In this document: in pieces, positions 18,826 to 28,424 of the stretch
How the letters are laid out: every line of letters begins with the position of its first letter
Position numbering within the stretch: position 1 is the stretch's first letter
NCBI RefSeq assembly: GCF_029076445.1
Contig: NZ_JARESG010000017.1
Span: forward strand, 1-64,000
Direction of reading: 5' to 3'
DNA length: 64,000 bases
Source of the DNA: Pseudarthrobacter naphthalenicus
Lineage (GTDB): Bacteria > Actinomycetota > Actinomycetes > Actinomycetales > Micrococcaceae
Translations under genes and position numbers: made by a program
The notes under the pieces: generated by a model
The model's input: only the letters and a program-made list of their open reading frames with translations
Told to the model about the DNA's origin: nothing
Databases searched by the model: none

Positions 18826-19314
18826 ATGGAAGAAGCCCGCCACGTGAAAGCTCCTCATCCCGACGCGACGCCGAACCACGAATCGGCCAGGACCGATACC
18901 CGCAGTACCCGAAACACCGGGCCGGGCCGGCTTTTGATTGCTGTCTATGCCGTGTTTGCCATCTCAGCCACCGCGCGGGCCGGCTACCAGATCCTGACCA
19001 AGTTCTCGGATGCCCCGCTGGCCTACCTGCTGTCCGCTTTCGCCGCGGTGGTGTACCTCGTGGCCACCGTCTCCCTTGCCAAGGCAGGCACCACCTGGTT
19101 CAAGGTCTCGCTGGCCGCCGTGCTGGTGGAACTCATCGGAGTTCTTGTGGTGGGCGCCCTGAGTGTCTTCGATCCTGTCGCCTTCCCGCACGAAACGGTC
19201 TGGTCGCTCTTCGGCCGTGGCTACGCGTTCATTCCGCTGCTTCTCCCGATCCTTGGGCTTATCTGGCTGTACCGTCGCCGCCCGGGCAGGGGCGAAACGG
19301 TCGCGGGGGACTAG
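18826..19314 (+). CDS. Small integral membrane protein, unknown function
   Basis: 162 residues: a polar, charged N-terminus of about 30 residues, then four hydrophobic helices (starting LLIAVYAVFAISATARAGY), ending with a basic tail. The ATG starts one base after the previous stop. Not recognised; similar proteins follow truB in related genomes to the best of my knowledge. Convergent with the DUF937 gene. Confidence 0.75.
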   Translation: MEEARHVKAPHPDATPNHESARTDTRSTRNTGPGRLLIAVYAVFAISATARAGYQILTKFSDAPLAYLLSAFAAVVYLVATVSLAKAGTTWFKVSLAAVLVELIGVLVVGALSVFDPVAFPHETVWSLFGRGYAFIPLLLPILGLIWLYRRRPGRGETVAGD

Positions 19315-19336
19315 CTTCTCCTCCTGGGTGAGATGC

Positions 19337-19939
19337 CTATCTCTTGCCGAAAAGGCCGCCCAGCCCGCCCAGGACGCTGTCCAACACCGAACCCTGCCCC
19401 GCCCCGGCGCTTCCGCCTGCCCCTGCCCCCGCGCCAAGGATTCCGCCCAAAATGCCGCCCAGGTCGATGCCGCCGGCCTGTCCTCCTCCGGCCCCCGTCC
19501 CGCCGGTTTGGGCAGCCTGACCGCTGCCGCCCTGCCCGAAGATCTTCTTGGCGAGGTAGGACATCACGATCGGTGCCAGGATCGGCAAGGCCTTCCGGAT
19601 AAGGTCACCGCCCACACCGCCCAGCCCGGCAGTGCCCGCCAGCTGCGCGGCCACCTGGTCCTGCTGGCCGCCAAACACGTGGCCAACAATCTTTTCGCCG
19701 TCGGACGCATCAACCTGGCTGACGTCAACGCCGCCGTCCAGCAGGCCGTCCTGGTGCTGGCCGAGAGCCGATTGAAGCGAGGCGGCGCCGTCGGGAGCCT
19801 GCGCATTGTGGTGCATGCCTGCCAGCAGGGTGGGCAGCGCCGCTTCCACGGCGGTCTGTGCGGAGGCCGGATCGGTCCCCAGCACGGACGCCACTTGATT
19901 GACGTCAATCTGGTTCAGGAGCTCTTGAATCTCGGTCAT
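19337..19939 (-). CDS. DUF937 domain-containing protein
   Basis: 200 residues. The N-terminal DUF937 helical domain (about 1-125) has the typical LLNQIDVNQVASVLG start and GGDLIRKALPILAPIVMSYL segment. The C-terminal 75 residues are Gly/Ala-rich with a [16 protein letters not shown] glycine-zipper pattern, ending GGLFGKR. The domain's function is unknown. AAGGGG is placed correctly before the ATG. Monocistronic. Confidence 0.85.
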   Translation of the reverse strand: MTEIQELLNQIDVNQVASVLGTDPASAQTAVEAALPTLLAGMHHNAQAPDGAASLQSALGQHQDGLLDGGVDVSQVDASDGEKIVGHVFGGQQDQVAAQLAGTAGLGGVGGDLIRKALPILAPIVMSYLAKKIFGQGGSGQAAQTGGTGAGGGQAGGIDLGGILGGILGAGAGAGGSAGAGQGSVLDSVLGGLGGLFGKR

Positions 19940-20189
19940 GAGGTACCCCTTCAGCGCCGCGACGGTTCGCGGACATGGTTATTTGTGGCACGCGCGGTGT
20001 GGAATAGGAGGATTGCCCTTGCATCGTAGTCCCGGCGCCCGGCCTGCCACTAGGGGACGGCCGCGTGAAATAGCGGCTGCCGGCCGGCCCAGGGCCGCGT
20101 CAGGAGGGCATGCTGAATGCGGGTAATCTTAGAGAGTTCCGGCGCCGGCGCGTTCGGATAGATGTCAGTGCAGGCAGTAAAAGGCGAGG
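19940..20189. other. 250-bp divergent spacer between the DUF937 gene and ribF
   Basis: Holds the promoters of two divergent genes. A candidate -10 for ribF is TAATCT within GCGGGTAATCTTAGAG near 20120-20125. I looked for an FMN riboswitch (RFN) and did not see its conserved core. Confidence 0.3.
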
Positions 20190-20192
20190 GTG

Positions 20193-21176
20193 ATGGTCTA
20201 CATCTGGAACGATCCGTCCGAGGTCCCGGCGGACTTTGGTTCTTCAGTGGTCACTTTCGGCAACTTCGACGGCGTCCACCGGGGCCACCAACAGGTGCTC
20301 TCCGAGCTCATCCGGTCCGCGCGCCTCCACGGGACCAAAGCCGTGGCCGTCACCTTTGATCCGCACCCGGCCCTGATCCACCGGCCGGAGACTGCACCCG
20401 AGATGATCATGGGCCTGGAGGACAAACTGGTGGCCATGGGCGAGCTGGGCCTGGACGGCATTCTGGTGATGAAGTACTCACTGAACCTGGCGAGCCTGAC
20501 CCCGGAGGAATTTGTGGGCCAGGTCCTGGTGGACACCCTCCACGCCAGCCACGTGGTCATTGGCCACGACGCGCGGTTTGGCCGGGGAAACTCCGGCGAC
20601 CTCGACACCATGAAGCAGCTCGGCGAAAAGTTCAACTTCGACGTTCAGGTGATCAGCGAGTTCGGCTCCGAAGGGTACCCGCTGCATAACGACGGCGGCA
20701 CAGACCGCCGTTGTTCCTCCACGTGGGTGCGGGAGGCCTTGCAGGAGGGCGATGTCGCCACCGCTGCAGAAGTATTGGGACGCCCCCACCGGATGCGTGG
20801 GGAAGTGGTGCACGGCGCTGCCCGCGGACGTGCCCTGGGATTCCCGACGGCCAACCTCTCCCACGAGGCAAGCGGGTTTGTGCCGGCGGATGGAATCTAC
20901 GCAGGCTGGCTGGTGGACCAGGCGGGAAAGCGCTGGCCGGCCGCAATCTCGGTGGGCTCCAACCCCACGTTCGACGGGGTGAGCCGCCAGGTCGAGGCCC
21001 ATGTGATTGACCGTCCGAATGAAGACGTGGAGGACTTCGATCTGTACGGCCAGACAGTAGTGGTCGAATTTGTGGCGCGGCTGCGGGGCATGGTGGCTTA
21101 CCGTGGGCCTGAGGCCCTCGTTGACCAAATGCGGCTGGACGTCATCCAGGCCCACGAACTCCTGGCAAAGCGCTGA
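20193..21176 (+). CDS. ribF: Bifunctional riboflavin kinase/FAD synthetase
   Basis: About 327 residues. The N-terminal FAD synthetase (nucleotidyltransferase) domain carries VTFGNFDGVHRGHQ and the STWVREAL loop. The C-terminal riboflavin kinase domain begins near residue 185, with GRALGFPTANL and the NPTFDG motif. Makes FMN and FAD from riboflavin. ATG 20193 is preceded by GCGAGG; the adjacent GTG at 20190 would add one residue. kynA follows after 67 bp. Confidence 0.95.
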   Translation: MVYIWNDPSEVPADFGSSVVTFGNFDGVHRGHQQVLSELIRSARLHGTKAVAVTFDPHPALIHRPETAPEMIMGLEDKLVAMGELGLDGILVMKYSLNLASLTPEEFVGQVLVDTLHASHVVIGHDARFGRGNSGDLDTMKQLGEKFNFDVQVISEFGSEGYPLHNDGGTDRRCSSTWVREALQEGDVATAAEVLGRPHRMRGEVVHGAARGRALGFPTANLSHEASGFVPADGIYAGWLVDQAGKRWPAAISVGSNPTFDGVSRQVEAHVIDRPNEDVEDFDLYGQTVVVEFVARLRGMVAYRGPEALVDQMRLDVIQAHELLAKR

Positions 21177-21243
21177 CCCGGGGCCGCCATCACGGATGGC
21201 GGCGCAGCAACAGGCAGGCCGTAGCAGGGAGAAAGGCAGCGCA

Positions 21244-22098
21244 GTGACGATAGAGAAGAACACCCGCAAGCTGGACAAAGGAATTGTCCGCGATTTCAGT
21301 TCCCGGATGAGCTACGCCTCTTACCTCCAGCTGCCCACGCTTCTCAGCGCCCAGCAGCCTGTCAGCGAGCCTGAGCACCACGACGAAATGCTGTTTATCA
21401 TCCAGCACCAGACCACGGAGCTGTGGCTGAAGCTGGTGCTGCACGAGCTCCGCAGTGCCGCTGCCCGGCTCCGCGCCGATGATCTTGGTTCCGCGCTCAA
21501 GGGCATCGCCCGGGTGAAACACATCCAGAAGACGCTCACCGAACAGTGGTCAGTACTCGCCACGCTGACGCCCACGGAATACTCCCAGTTCCGAAGCTTC
21601 CTGGGGAATTCTTCCGGCTTCCAGTCCAGCCAGTACCGCGCCGTGGAGTTTGTCCTCGGCAACAAGAACCGCAAGATGCTGCCGGTGTTCGAATCGGATC
21701 CGGCTGCCCACTCCATGCTGACGGAACTGCTCAACGCACCCAGCATCTACGACGAGTTCCTCTCGTACCTCGACCGGCAGGGCTACAGCGTGCCCCAAAC
21801 CGTGTTGGCGCGGGATGTCACCAAGGCCCACGAATTCTGCCCCGAACTGGTGCCGCTCTTCAAACACATCTACGAGAACGCCGCAGAGAACTGGGGCGCT
21901 TACGAGGCCTGCGAGGAACTTGTCGACCTTGAAGACAACTTCCAGCTGTGGCGTTTCCGGCACCTGCGTACGGTTCAGCGGACCATCGGCATGAAATCCG
22001 GAACCGGCGGATCCAGTGGCGCCGCGTTCCTGCAAAAAGCCTTGGAGCTCACCTTTTTCCCGGAACTTTTCGCCGTACGGACGGAGATCGGCCAATGA
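21244..22098 (+). CDS. kynA: Tryptophan 2,3-dioxygenase
   Basis: 284-residue heme dioxygenase converting L-tryptophan to N-formylkynurenine. Diagnostic segments: MLFIIQHQTTELWLKLVLHEL (substrate/heme pocket), FLGNSSGFQSSQYRAVEF, and WRFRHLRTVQRTIGMKSGTG with the proximal heme His and the GTGG loop. GTG start with GGGAG upstream. Its last bases overlap the kynU start (ATGA), so the pair is translationally coupled. No kynurenine formamidase gene is adjacent. Confidence 0.96.
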   Translation: MTIEKNTRKLDKGIVRDFSSRMSYASYLQLPTLLSAQQPVSEPEHHDEMLFIIQHQTTELWLKLVLHELRSAAARLRADDLGSALKGIARVKHIQKTLTEQWSVLATLTPTEYSQFRSFLGNSSGFQSSQYRAVEFVLGNKNRKMLPVFESDPAAHSMLTELLNAPSIYDEFLSYLDRQGYSVPQTVLARDVTKAHEFCPELVPLFKHIYENAAENWGAYEACEELVDLEDNFQLWRFRHLRTVQRTIGMKSGTGGSSGAAFLQKALELTFFPELFAVRTEIGQ

Positions 22099-23354
22099 GC
22101 AGCACTACGGATGCGCGGATGGAAAATCACGACGCCGCGGCCCTGCTGGCCCGGGCTGAACACCTTGACGGCATGGACCCGCTGGCCCGCTGCCGCGACC
22201 TGTTCATCGGCACGGACACGGACCTGTCCTACCTCGATGGCAACTCCCTTGGCCGCCCCCTGAAAAGGACGGTTAACGACATCGGCACCTTCATCCAGGA
22301 CGGGTGGGGCGGGCGGCTGATCCGCGGCTGGGACGAGGAATGGCTGGACCTGCCGCAGGCCATCGGCGACCAACTGGGACGGACAGTGCTCGGCGCCGCG
22401 CCGGGCCAGACCATTATCGCCGACTCCACCACCGTGGTGCTCTACAAGCTGATCCGTGCCGCCCTGGCTGTCGTGACGGACCCTGCCCGGACCGAGATCG
22501 TCCTGGACACCGAGAACTTCCCCACTGACCGCTACCTCGTTGAGGGCATCGCCCGCGAGGAAGGACTGAGCCTCCGGTGGATCGAAGCCGATCCGGCGGC
22601 AGGGGTGACCCCGGACCAGGTGCGGGACGCAACCGGAGCGGCCACCGCCGTCGTACTTTTGAGCCATGTGGCGTACCGCTCCGGGTTCCTGGCCGATCTG
22701 CCGGCCATCACGGAGATCGCGCACAGCGCGGGGGCCCTTGTGGTCTGGGACCTTTGCCATTCCGCCGGCTCCGTGGAACTGGACCTCGATGGCGCGGGTG
22801 TGGATTTTGCTGCCGGGTGCACCTACAAGTACCTCAACGGAGGACCGGGTTCGCCGGCCTTTGCGTATGTCAACGCGCGTCACCTGCCCGGTCTCCGTCA
22901 GCCGATCTGGGGCTGGATGGGGCGCAAGGACGCGTTCGAGATGGCTGCAGGCTACGAGCCCGCACCCGGCATCCGGGGTTTCCTCAGCGGCACACCGGCC
23001 ATTTTCGGAATGCTGGCCATGCGCGGAAGCCTGGATCTCATCGAGGAAACCGGCATGGCGGCCATCAGGCGGAAATCGCTGCAACTGACCGCGTTCGCCG
23101 TGGAGCTTTTCGACGCGTGGCTCAAACCGCTGGGGGTGGAACTGGCGACACCGCGGGAACCGGAGCGGCGGGGGAGCCACGTCACCCTGGACCATCCGGC
23201 CTTCCGGAACGTGACCGCTGCGCTGTGGGAACGCGATGTCATCCCGGATTTCCGGGCACCCCACGGCATCCGGATTGGACTGTCGCCGCTGAGCACCAGC
23301 TTCGCCGAGGTGCACCGGGGAATGGCCGCCGTGCGGGATCTCCTGCAGCCGTAA
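22095..23354 (+). CDS. kynU: Kynureninase
   Basis: 419-residue PLP enzyme that cleaves kynurenine to anthranilate and alanine. LDGNSLGRP near the N-terminus, the VWDLCHSAGSVELDLDG cofactor-Asp region and CTYKYLNGGPGSPAF with Lys245 as Schiff-base lysine are diagnostic. Overlaps kynA by 4 bp. With kynA it gives a tryptophan-to-anthranilate route that needs a formamidase encoded elsewhere. Confidence 0.95.
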   Translation: MSSTTDARMENHDAAALLARAEHLDGMDPLARCRDLFIGTDTDLSYLDGNSLGRPLKRTVNDIGTFIQDGWGGRLIRGWDEEWLDLPQAIGDQLGRTVLGAAPGQTIIADSTTVVLYKLIRAALAVVTDPARTEIVLDTENFPTDRYLVEGIAREEGLSLRWIEADPAAGVTPDQVRDATGAATAVVLLSHVAYRSGFLADLPAITEIAHSAGALVVWDLCHSAGSVELDLDGAGVDFAAGCTYKYLNGGPGSPAFAYVNARHLPGLRQPIWGWMGRKDAFEMAAGYEPAPGIRGFLSGTPAIFGMLAMRGSLDLIEETGMAAIRRKSLQLTAFAVELFDAWLKPLGVELATPREPERRGSHVTLDHPAFRNVTAALWERDVIPDFRAPHGIRIGLSPLSTSFAEVHRGMAAVRDLLQP

Positions 23355-23379
23355 CTGTCCGCCGCGGGGTCCGTACGTT

Positions 23380-23408
23380 CCGCCGCACTTTCTGCGCCGG
23401 AGCGGCGG
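23380..23408 (+). terminator. Weak hairpin after kynU
   Basis: CCGCCGC at 23380-23386 pairs with GCGGCGG at 23402-23408 and is followed by TTTCG. It precedes the rpsO promoter, where the end of the kyn transcript is expected. Confidence 0.4.
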
Positions 23409-23410
23409 TT

Positions 23411-23440
23411 TCGACAAGTCTGTGGCCCTGCCGGTAAACT
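23411..23440 (+). promoter_or_regulatory. Promoter of rpsO
   Basis: TCGACA at 23411-23416 and TAAACT at 23435-23440 with an 18-bp spacer. It leaves a leader of about 135 nt before rpsO, long enough for the S15 feedback structures known in other bacteria. Confidence 0.5.
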
Positions 23441-23581
23441 GAACGTTGGATCTGGCTGCAGTCCGTGGCGGCTGGTTCCTGCCATGCGTGGAAAAATCCT
23501 GATTTACAGGGAGTTCCTGCGCGGGCAGACCCGGCAGTGAGTTACTGATTCGGGCCTCACGGCACATCTCTAGGAGTTATT

Positions 23582-23851
23582 GTGGCACTTGACGTCGCTG
23601 TAAAGCAGTCCATCATCAAGGATTTCGCAACGTCTGAGGGCGATACCGGTTCACCGGAGGTCCAGGTTGCAGTCCTGACCCAGCGGATCAAGGATCTGAC
23701 TGAGCACATGAAGGAGCACAAGCACGATTACCACACCCAGCGCGGTCTGCTGGCCATGGTTGGTCGTCGCAAGCGCATGCTTTCTTACCTCAAGAAGACT
23801 GACATCACCCGCTACCGTGCGCTCATCGAGCGCCTCGGCCTGCGTCGCTAG
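23582..23851 (+). CDS. rpsO: 30S ribosomal protein S15
   Basis: 89 residues, the normal S15 length. Conserved segments: [29 protein letters not shown] and [12 protein letters not shown]. Binds the central domain of 16S rRNA. GTG start with AGGAG upstream. Followed by a hairpin and pnp, the usual rpsO-pnp order. Confidence 0.98.
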   Translation: MALDVAVKQSIIKDFATSEGDTGSPEVQVAVLTQRIKDLTEHMKEHKHDYHTQRGLLAMVGRRKRMLSYLKKTDITRYRALIERLGLRR

Positions 23852-23863
23852 TCAGGTATTAGG

Positions 23864-23893
23864 GGCGGCCCTTTCCTTACGGATCGGGCCGCC
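23864..23893 (+). terminator. rpsO-pnp intergenic hairpin
   Basis: GGCGGCCC at 23864-23871 pairs with GGGCCGCC at 23886-23893, followed by TTCTTC. It is a partial terminator or processing site between rpsO and pnp. Confidence 0.7.
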
Positions 23894-24024
23894 TTCTTCA
23901 GAAGAAAACTAAACAGGAGGATCAACCGCATCACGCATTCGCGGTCCTCGGTAGTGATCTCCGGGAACGGCTTCCACGAGGGAAGCCCCGGCCCGTGGGT
24001 CTCGATCGATGACCGGGTGCAGTG

Positions 24025-24050
24025 CAGGCCAGTAGACAGATGCTGGCCTG
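24025..24050 (+). promoter_or_regulatory. Stem-loop in the pnp 5' leader
   Basis: CAGGCCAG at 24025-24032 pairs perfectly with CTGGCCTG at 24043-24050 around a 10-nt loop, about 48 nt before the pnp start. In E. coli a leader hairpin is the target of RNase III and PNPase autoregulation; by analogy this could serve the same purpose here. Confidence 0.45.
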
Positions 24051-24097
24051 GGTTGATGCGGCTGGGCTCCGTTAATCAGGAAACGGAGGTGACTCTC

Positions 24098-26362
24098 TTG
24101 GAGGGTCCCGAAATCCAGTTCTCAGAAGCAGTCATTGACAATGGCCGCTTTGGCAAGCGTGTAATCCGCTTTGAAACCGGCCGACTTGCCAAGCAGGCAG
24201 CCGGCGCAGCAATGGTGTACATCGACGAAGACACCGCGCTGCTGTCCGCCACCACCGCCGGCAAGCACCCGCGCGAAGGCTTCGACTTCTTCCCGCTCAC
24301 GGTTGACGTCGAAGAGCGCATGTACGCCGCCGGCCGCATCCCGGGCTCGTTCTTCCGCCGTGAAGGCCGTCCGTCCACCGAAGCCATCCTGGCTTGCCGC
24401 CTCATGGACCGCCCGCTGCGTCCGGCCTTCGTCAAGGGCCTGCGCAACGAGGTCCAGATCGTGGTGACCGTCCTGGCCATCAACCCCGACGAGCTCTACG
24501 ACGTGGTGGCCATCAACGCCTCCTCCATGTCCACCCAGCTCTCCGGCCTTCCGTTCTCCGGCCCCATCGGCGGCGTCCGCGTTGCCCTCGTTGCCGACGA
24601 GAACGGCTCGCAGTGGGTTGCCTTCCCCAAGCACTCCCAGCTTGAGAAGTCCGTGTTCAACATGGTTGTAGCCGGCCGTACTGTGTCCGGTCCGGACGGG
24701 GACGACGTCGCCATCATGATGGTCGAAGCCGAAGCGACCGACAACTCCTGGAACCTCATCAAGGAACAGGGCGCCACGGCCCCCACCGAAGAGGTTGTCT
24801 CCGAGGGCCTCGAGGCTGCCAAGCCGTTCATCAAGGCGCTGTGCGACGCACAGGCTGACCTGGCTGCTCGCGCTGCCAAGCCCACCGTGGAGTTCCCGGT
24901 CTTCCTGGACTACCAGGACGACGTCTACTCAGCTGTTGAGGCCGCCGCCGCCGAGAAGCTGGCCGCTGTCTTCCAGATCGCGGACAAGCAGGACCGCGAT
25001 GTCGCATCGGACGAACTGAAGGACGAGGTCACCTCTTCCCTCGCCGGCCAGTTCGAGGGCCGCGAGAAGGAGCTGTCCGCAGCATTCCGCTCGGTCACCA
25101 AGCAGGTTGTGCGCCAGCGCATCCTCAAGGACCAGATCCGCATCGACGGCCGTGGCCTGACGGACATCCGCCAGCTCACTGCCGAGGTTGAGGTTCTGCC
25201 CCGCGTGCACGGTTCGGCGATCTTCGAGCGTGGTGAAACCCAGATCCTGGGCGTCACCACGCTGAACATGCTGAAGATGGAACAGCAGATCGACTCGCTG
25301 TCACCCGTCACGCGCAAGCGCTACATGCACAACTACAACTTCCCGCCGTACTCCACCGGTGAGACCGGCCGCGTGGGCTCACCCAAGCGCCGCGAAATCG
25401 GCCACGGTGCCCTGGCAGAACGCGCCCTCGTGCCCGTGCTGCCGTCCCGCGAGGAGTTCCCGTACGCCATCCGCCAGGTGTCTGAGGCTCTCAGCTCCAA
25501 CGGTTCGACGTCGATGGGTTCAGTCTGTGCCTCCACGCTATCCATGCTCAACGCTGGTGTGCCGCTGAAGGCAGCTGTTGCAGGTATCGCCATGGGCCTG
25601 GTCTCCGACCAGGTTGACGGCCAGACCCGCTACGCAGCCCTCACTGACATCCTGGGCGCCGAAGATGCTTTCGGCGACATGGACTTCAAGGTTGCCGGCA
25701 CGTCCGAGTTCGTCACGGCCATCCAGCTGGACACCAAGCTGGACGGCATCCCCGCTTCCGTACTGGCAGCAGCACTGAAGCAGGCCCGTGAAGCCCGCCT
25801 GCACATCCTGGATGTCATCAACTCCGCGATCGACACCCCGGATGAGCTCTCCGAGTTCGCGCCGCGCGTCATCGCGGTCAAGATCCCGGTTGACAAGATC
25901 GGCGAGGTCATTGGGCCCAAGGGCAAGATGATCAACCAGATCCAGGAAGACACCGGCGCTGACATCTCCATCGAGGATGACGGCACGGTCTACATTGGCG
26001 CCACCAACGGTCCGTCTGCAGATGCAGCACGCTCCGCGATCAACGCCATTGCCAACCCGCAGATCCCGGAAATCGGCGAGCGTTACCTGGGTACGGTCGT
26101 CAAGACCACCACCTTCGGTGCCTTCATCTCCCTGACCCCGGGCAAGGACGGCCTCCTGCACATCTCCGAACTGCGCAAGCTCGCCAACGGCAAGCGCGTG
26201 GACAACGTGGATGACGTGGTTTCCGTCGGCCAGAAGATTCAGGTGGAAATCACCAAGATCGACGACCGTGGCAAGCTGTCGCTTTCTCCCGTAGTGGCTG
26301 AAGAGGAAGGCGCTGGCGACAGCGTTGACGCTTCCGTTGCCGAGGCTGTCGAAGCGGAGTAG
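24098..26362 (+). CDS. pnp: Polyribonucleotide nucleotidyltransferase (PNPase)
   Basis: 754 residues. 3'-5' phosphorolytic exoribonuclease, also involved in RNA tailing. Two RNase PH domains flank an all-helical domain; the second PH domain carries the conserved [27 protein letters not shown] domain with [13 protein letters not shown] and an S1 domain with [17 protein letters not shown] follow. The TTG at 24098 is chosen: GGAGG at 24085-24089 is eight bases upstream and the protein then starts MEGPEIQ as in relatives. A longer frame open to 23954 contains the leader hairpin and is not believed. Confidence 0.95.
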   Translation: MEGPEIQFSEAVIDNGRFGKRVIRFETGRLAKQAAGAAMVYIDEDTALLSATTAGKHPREGFDFFPLTVDVEERMYAAGRIPGSFFRREGRPSTEAILACRLMDRPLRPAFVKGLRNEVQIVVTVLAINPDELYDVVAINASSMSTQLSGLPFSGPIGGVRVALVADENGSQWVAFPKHSQLEKSVFNMVVAGRTVSGPDGDDVAIMMVEAEATDNSWNLIKEQGATAPTEEVVSEGLEAAKPFIKALCDAQADLAARAAKPTVEFPVFLDYQDDVYSAVEAAAAEKLAAVFQIADKQDRDVASDELKDEVTSSLAGQFEGREKELSAAFRSVTKQVVRQRILKDQIRIDGRGLTDIRQLTAEVEVLPRVHGSAIFERGETQILGVTTLNMLKMEQQIDSLSPVTRKRYMHNYNFPPYSTGETGRVGSPKRREIGHGALAERALVPVLPSREEFPYAIRQVSEALSSNGSTSMGSVCASTLSMLNAGVPLKAAVAGIAMGLVSDQVDGQTRYAALTDILGAEDAFGDMDFKVAGTSEFVTAIQLDTKLDGIPASVLAAALKQAREARLHILDVINSAIDTPDELSEFAPRVIAVKIPVDKIGEVIGPKGKMINQIQEDTGADISIEDDGTVYIGATNGPSADAARSAINAIANPQIPEIGERYLGTVVKTTTFGAFISLTPGKDGLLHISELRKLANGKRVDNVDDVVSVGQKIQVEITKIDDRGKLSLSPVVAEEEGAGDSVDASVAEAVEAE

Positions 26363-26368
26363 CCCACT

Positions 26369-26439
26369 GACGCCGAGTAACATGCTCCGGCGTCTCAGCA
26401 TGAATCGGCGGGGCCGGTGGATGATCCACCGGCCCCGCC
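26369..26439 (+). terminator. Tandem hairpin terminator of pnp
   Basis: Two successive hairpins. GACGCCG (26369-26375) pairs with CGGCGTC (26388-26394). A perfect 15-bp stem then pairs 26407-26421 with 26425-26439 around a 3-nt loop. No long T-run follows, as is common in high-GC actinobacteria. Confidence 0.8.
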
Positions 26440-26488
26440 GCTGTTACGATGGCAGCCAGATCCGGCTGCCGCTCCTGAAAGGCTTCAA

Positions 26489-27832
26489 TTGACTGTTGTA
26501 CCCCTGCCGCTTGAGCAGAACCAGCCCGGCGATACCCTGGTCCACGGCTCCGACGGCGGCTCTGTTGTCCGGCGTTCGGTGTTGCCCGGTGGCGTGCGGG
26601 TACTCACCGAAGCGATGCCGGGCCAGCGCTCGGCAACCATCGGGTTTTGGGTAGGGGTAGGCTCACGCGACGAGGCGCCGGGCCAGCACGGCTCCACGCA
26701 CTTCCTGGAGCACCTCCTGTTCAAGGGCACCAAGCGCCGGACCGCCCTGGAAATCGCCTCGGCGTTCGACGAGGTGGGCGGAGAGTCCAATGCCGCCACG
26801 GCCAAGGAGAGCACCTGCTACTTCGCCCGGGTGCTGGACACCGACCTGCCGATGGCCATTGACGTGATCGCGGACATGATCACCGGGGCCGTTCTTGACC
26901 CGGCCGAGATGGAGCAGGAACGCGACGTCATCCTCGAAGAGATCGCCATGGACAGCGACGACCCCACAGATGTGGCGCACGAAAACTTTGTTGCCGCCGT
27001 GCTCGGCACGCACCCCCTGGGCCGGCCCATCGGTGGCACCCCGGACGCGATCCGGGCTGTCGCCCGTGACTCGGTCTGGGATCATTACCGGCGCTACTAC
27101 CGCCCGGACGAGCTGGTGATCACCGCCGCGGGCGGCCTGGAGCACGACGTCGTCTGCAACCTCGTGGTGGATGCGCTCCACAGCGCAGGGTGGTCCCTTG
27201 AGTCCACGGCAGCACCCGTGGAGCGGCGTTCCACCGAGCGTGCCGAGATCGTTGGCACTGCCGGGCTGCACGTGGTCAAGCGTGCCGTGGAGCAGGCCAA
27301 CATCATCATGGGGTGTCCCACCATCGTGGCCACCGATGATCGCCGTTATGTCATGAGTGTCCTCAACGCTGTCCTGGGCGGCGGGATGTCCTCACGGCTG
27401 TTCCAGGAAATCCGCGAGAAGCGCGGGCTTGTCTACTCCACCTACTCGTTCGCCTCGTCCTACGCAGACGCCGGCTACTTCGGGATGTACGCCGGGTGCA
27501 CCCCGTCCAAGGTCCGCCAGGTGCTGGATCTGCTGGGGCGGGAGCTGGACAAGCTCGCCGAAGGCGGGATCTCCGATGACGAACTCCGCAAAGCCGTCGG
27601 CCAGCTCTGCGGCGGCATCGTCCTGGCCCTCGAGGACACCGGTTCCCGCATGTCCCGCCTGGGCCGTGCCGAGCTCGTCTCCGGTGAGTACCAGGACATT
27701 GACGAAACCCTCCGGCTCATCAAGTCAGTCACCGTTCAGGAGGTCCAGGACCTGGCCCGGGAACTGGCGGCCGCGCCACGCACTGTCACTGTCGTGGGGC
27801 CGTTCGAGGAAACCGAGACTTTCGGCCTCTGA
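26489..27832 (+). CDS. M16 family zinc metallopeptidase
   Basis: 447 residues of the pitrilysin/processing-peptidase family. The inverted zinc motif HxxEH is intact (HFLEH, residues 71-75), with the distal Glu in the ESNAATAKEST region. The second half has the non-catalytic domain with the RY...GGGMSSRLFQEIREKRGLVYS segment. Usually follows pnp in Gram-positives; the substrate is unknown. The TTG start at 26489 has GAAAGG six bases upstream; starting earlier would run into the pnp terminator. A -10 (TACGAT at 26445-26450) suggests its own promoter. Confidence 0.9.
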   Translation: MTVVPLPLEQNQPGDTLVHGSDGGSVVRRSVLPGGVRVLTEAMPGQRSATIGFWVGVGSRDEAPGQHGSTHFLEHLLFKGTKRRTALEIASAFDEVGGESNAATAKESTCYFARVLDTDLPMAIDVIADMITGAVLDPAEMEQERDVILEEIAMDSDDPTDVAHENFVAAVLGTHPLGRPIGGTPDAIRAVARDSVWDHYRRYYRPDELVITAAGGLEHDVVCNLVVDALHSAGWSLESTAAPVERRSTERAEIVGTAGLHVVKRAVEQANIIMGCPTIVATDDRRYVMSVLNAVLGGGMSSRLFQEIREKRGLVYSTYSFASSYADAGYFGMYAGCTPSKVRQVLDLLGRELDKLAEGGISDDELRKAVGQLCGGIVLALEDTGSRMSRLGRAELVSGEYQDIDETLRLIKSVTVQEVQDLARELAAAPRTVTVVGPFEETETFGL

Positions 27833-27873
27833 CAAGGAGCGCTGCGCGGCTAACGGGAACGGTGGCGGCCCGC

Positions 27874-27885
27874 CATAATGTAGCC
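27874..27885 (+). promoter_or_regulatory. Leaderless promoter -10 for the DUF1579-like gene
   Basis: CATAAT at 27874-27879, six-base spacer, ATG 27886. No ribosome site is present. Confidence 0.55.
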
Positions 27886-28347
27886 ATGACGCATCCTCAG
27901 CCCGGCACTGTGCACGCCGTGCTTGAAGACTTTCTGGGGCGCTGGCGGGGCACCACGCGGATTGCAGCTTCCGCGTGGGCTCCTGAACATACGGCGTCGG
28001 CTGAGGTGAATTACACCCGCGCCGCCGGCGGCTACGCCGTGGTGCAGAGCTACCGGCATACCGAACCTGACGGCAGCCACTTTGAAGGCCACGGCGTGTT
28101 TACTGTCGACCCTGACCATAACGACGTTCTCTGGTACTACGTGGACAGCCTCGGCCAAACGCCCGCGGCGCCCTCGCGGTGCATGTGGCAGGACGGTGTT
28201 CTCCGGGTGGAGCGCCGCAGCGACCGGGGAACGGCCCGCCATACTTTTCGTGTGGACGACGGAGTGCTGACCCACACCGCCGAGCTGCGGTTCGGCGATA
28301 GTGCCGGCTTCATCCCGTTCATGACCTCAGAGTGCCGCCGCGCCTGA
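27886..28347 (+). CDS. DUF1579-like small beta-barrel protein
   Basis: 153 residues resembling the DUF1579/lipocalin-like group, with an N-terminal LEDFLGRWRGTTRI motif, several beta strands with alternating hydrophobics (GVFTVDPDHNDVLWYYVDS) and a FIPFMTSECRR end. No catalytic residues are recognised; function unknown. The ATG at 27886 is preferred to an upstream in-frame codon because a -10 hexamer sits exactly six bases before it. Convergent with the following small gene. Confidence 0.72.
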   Translation: MTHPQPGTVHAVLEDFLGRWRGTTRIAASAWAPEHTASAEVNYTRAAGGYAVVQSYRHTEPDGSHFEGHGVFTVDPDHNDVLWYYVDSLGQTPAAPSRCMWQDGVLRVERRSDRGTARHTFRVDDGVLTHTAELRFGDSAGFIPFMTSECRRA

Positions 28348-28424
28348 GACGCTGCCGACCCGGCTCGCTTGTTCGGGCAGACTCAGTGTTGCCCTGCCGG
28401 TGCCCTCCCACGCTGGCTGCCGCC

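Noticed and set aside
19940-20192. FMN riboswitch upstream of ribF
   Set aside because: The conserved RFN core was not found; the region contains only ordinary promoter-like sequence.
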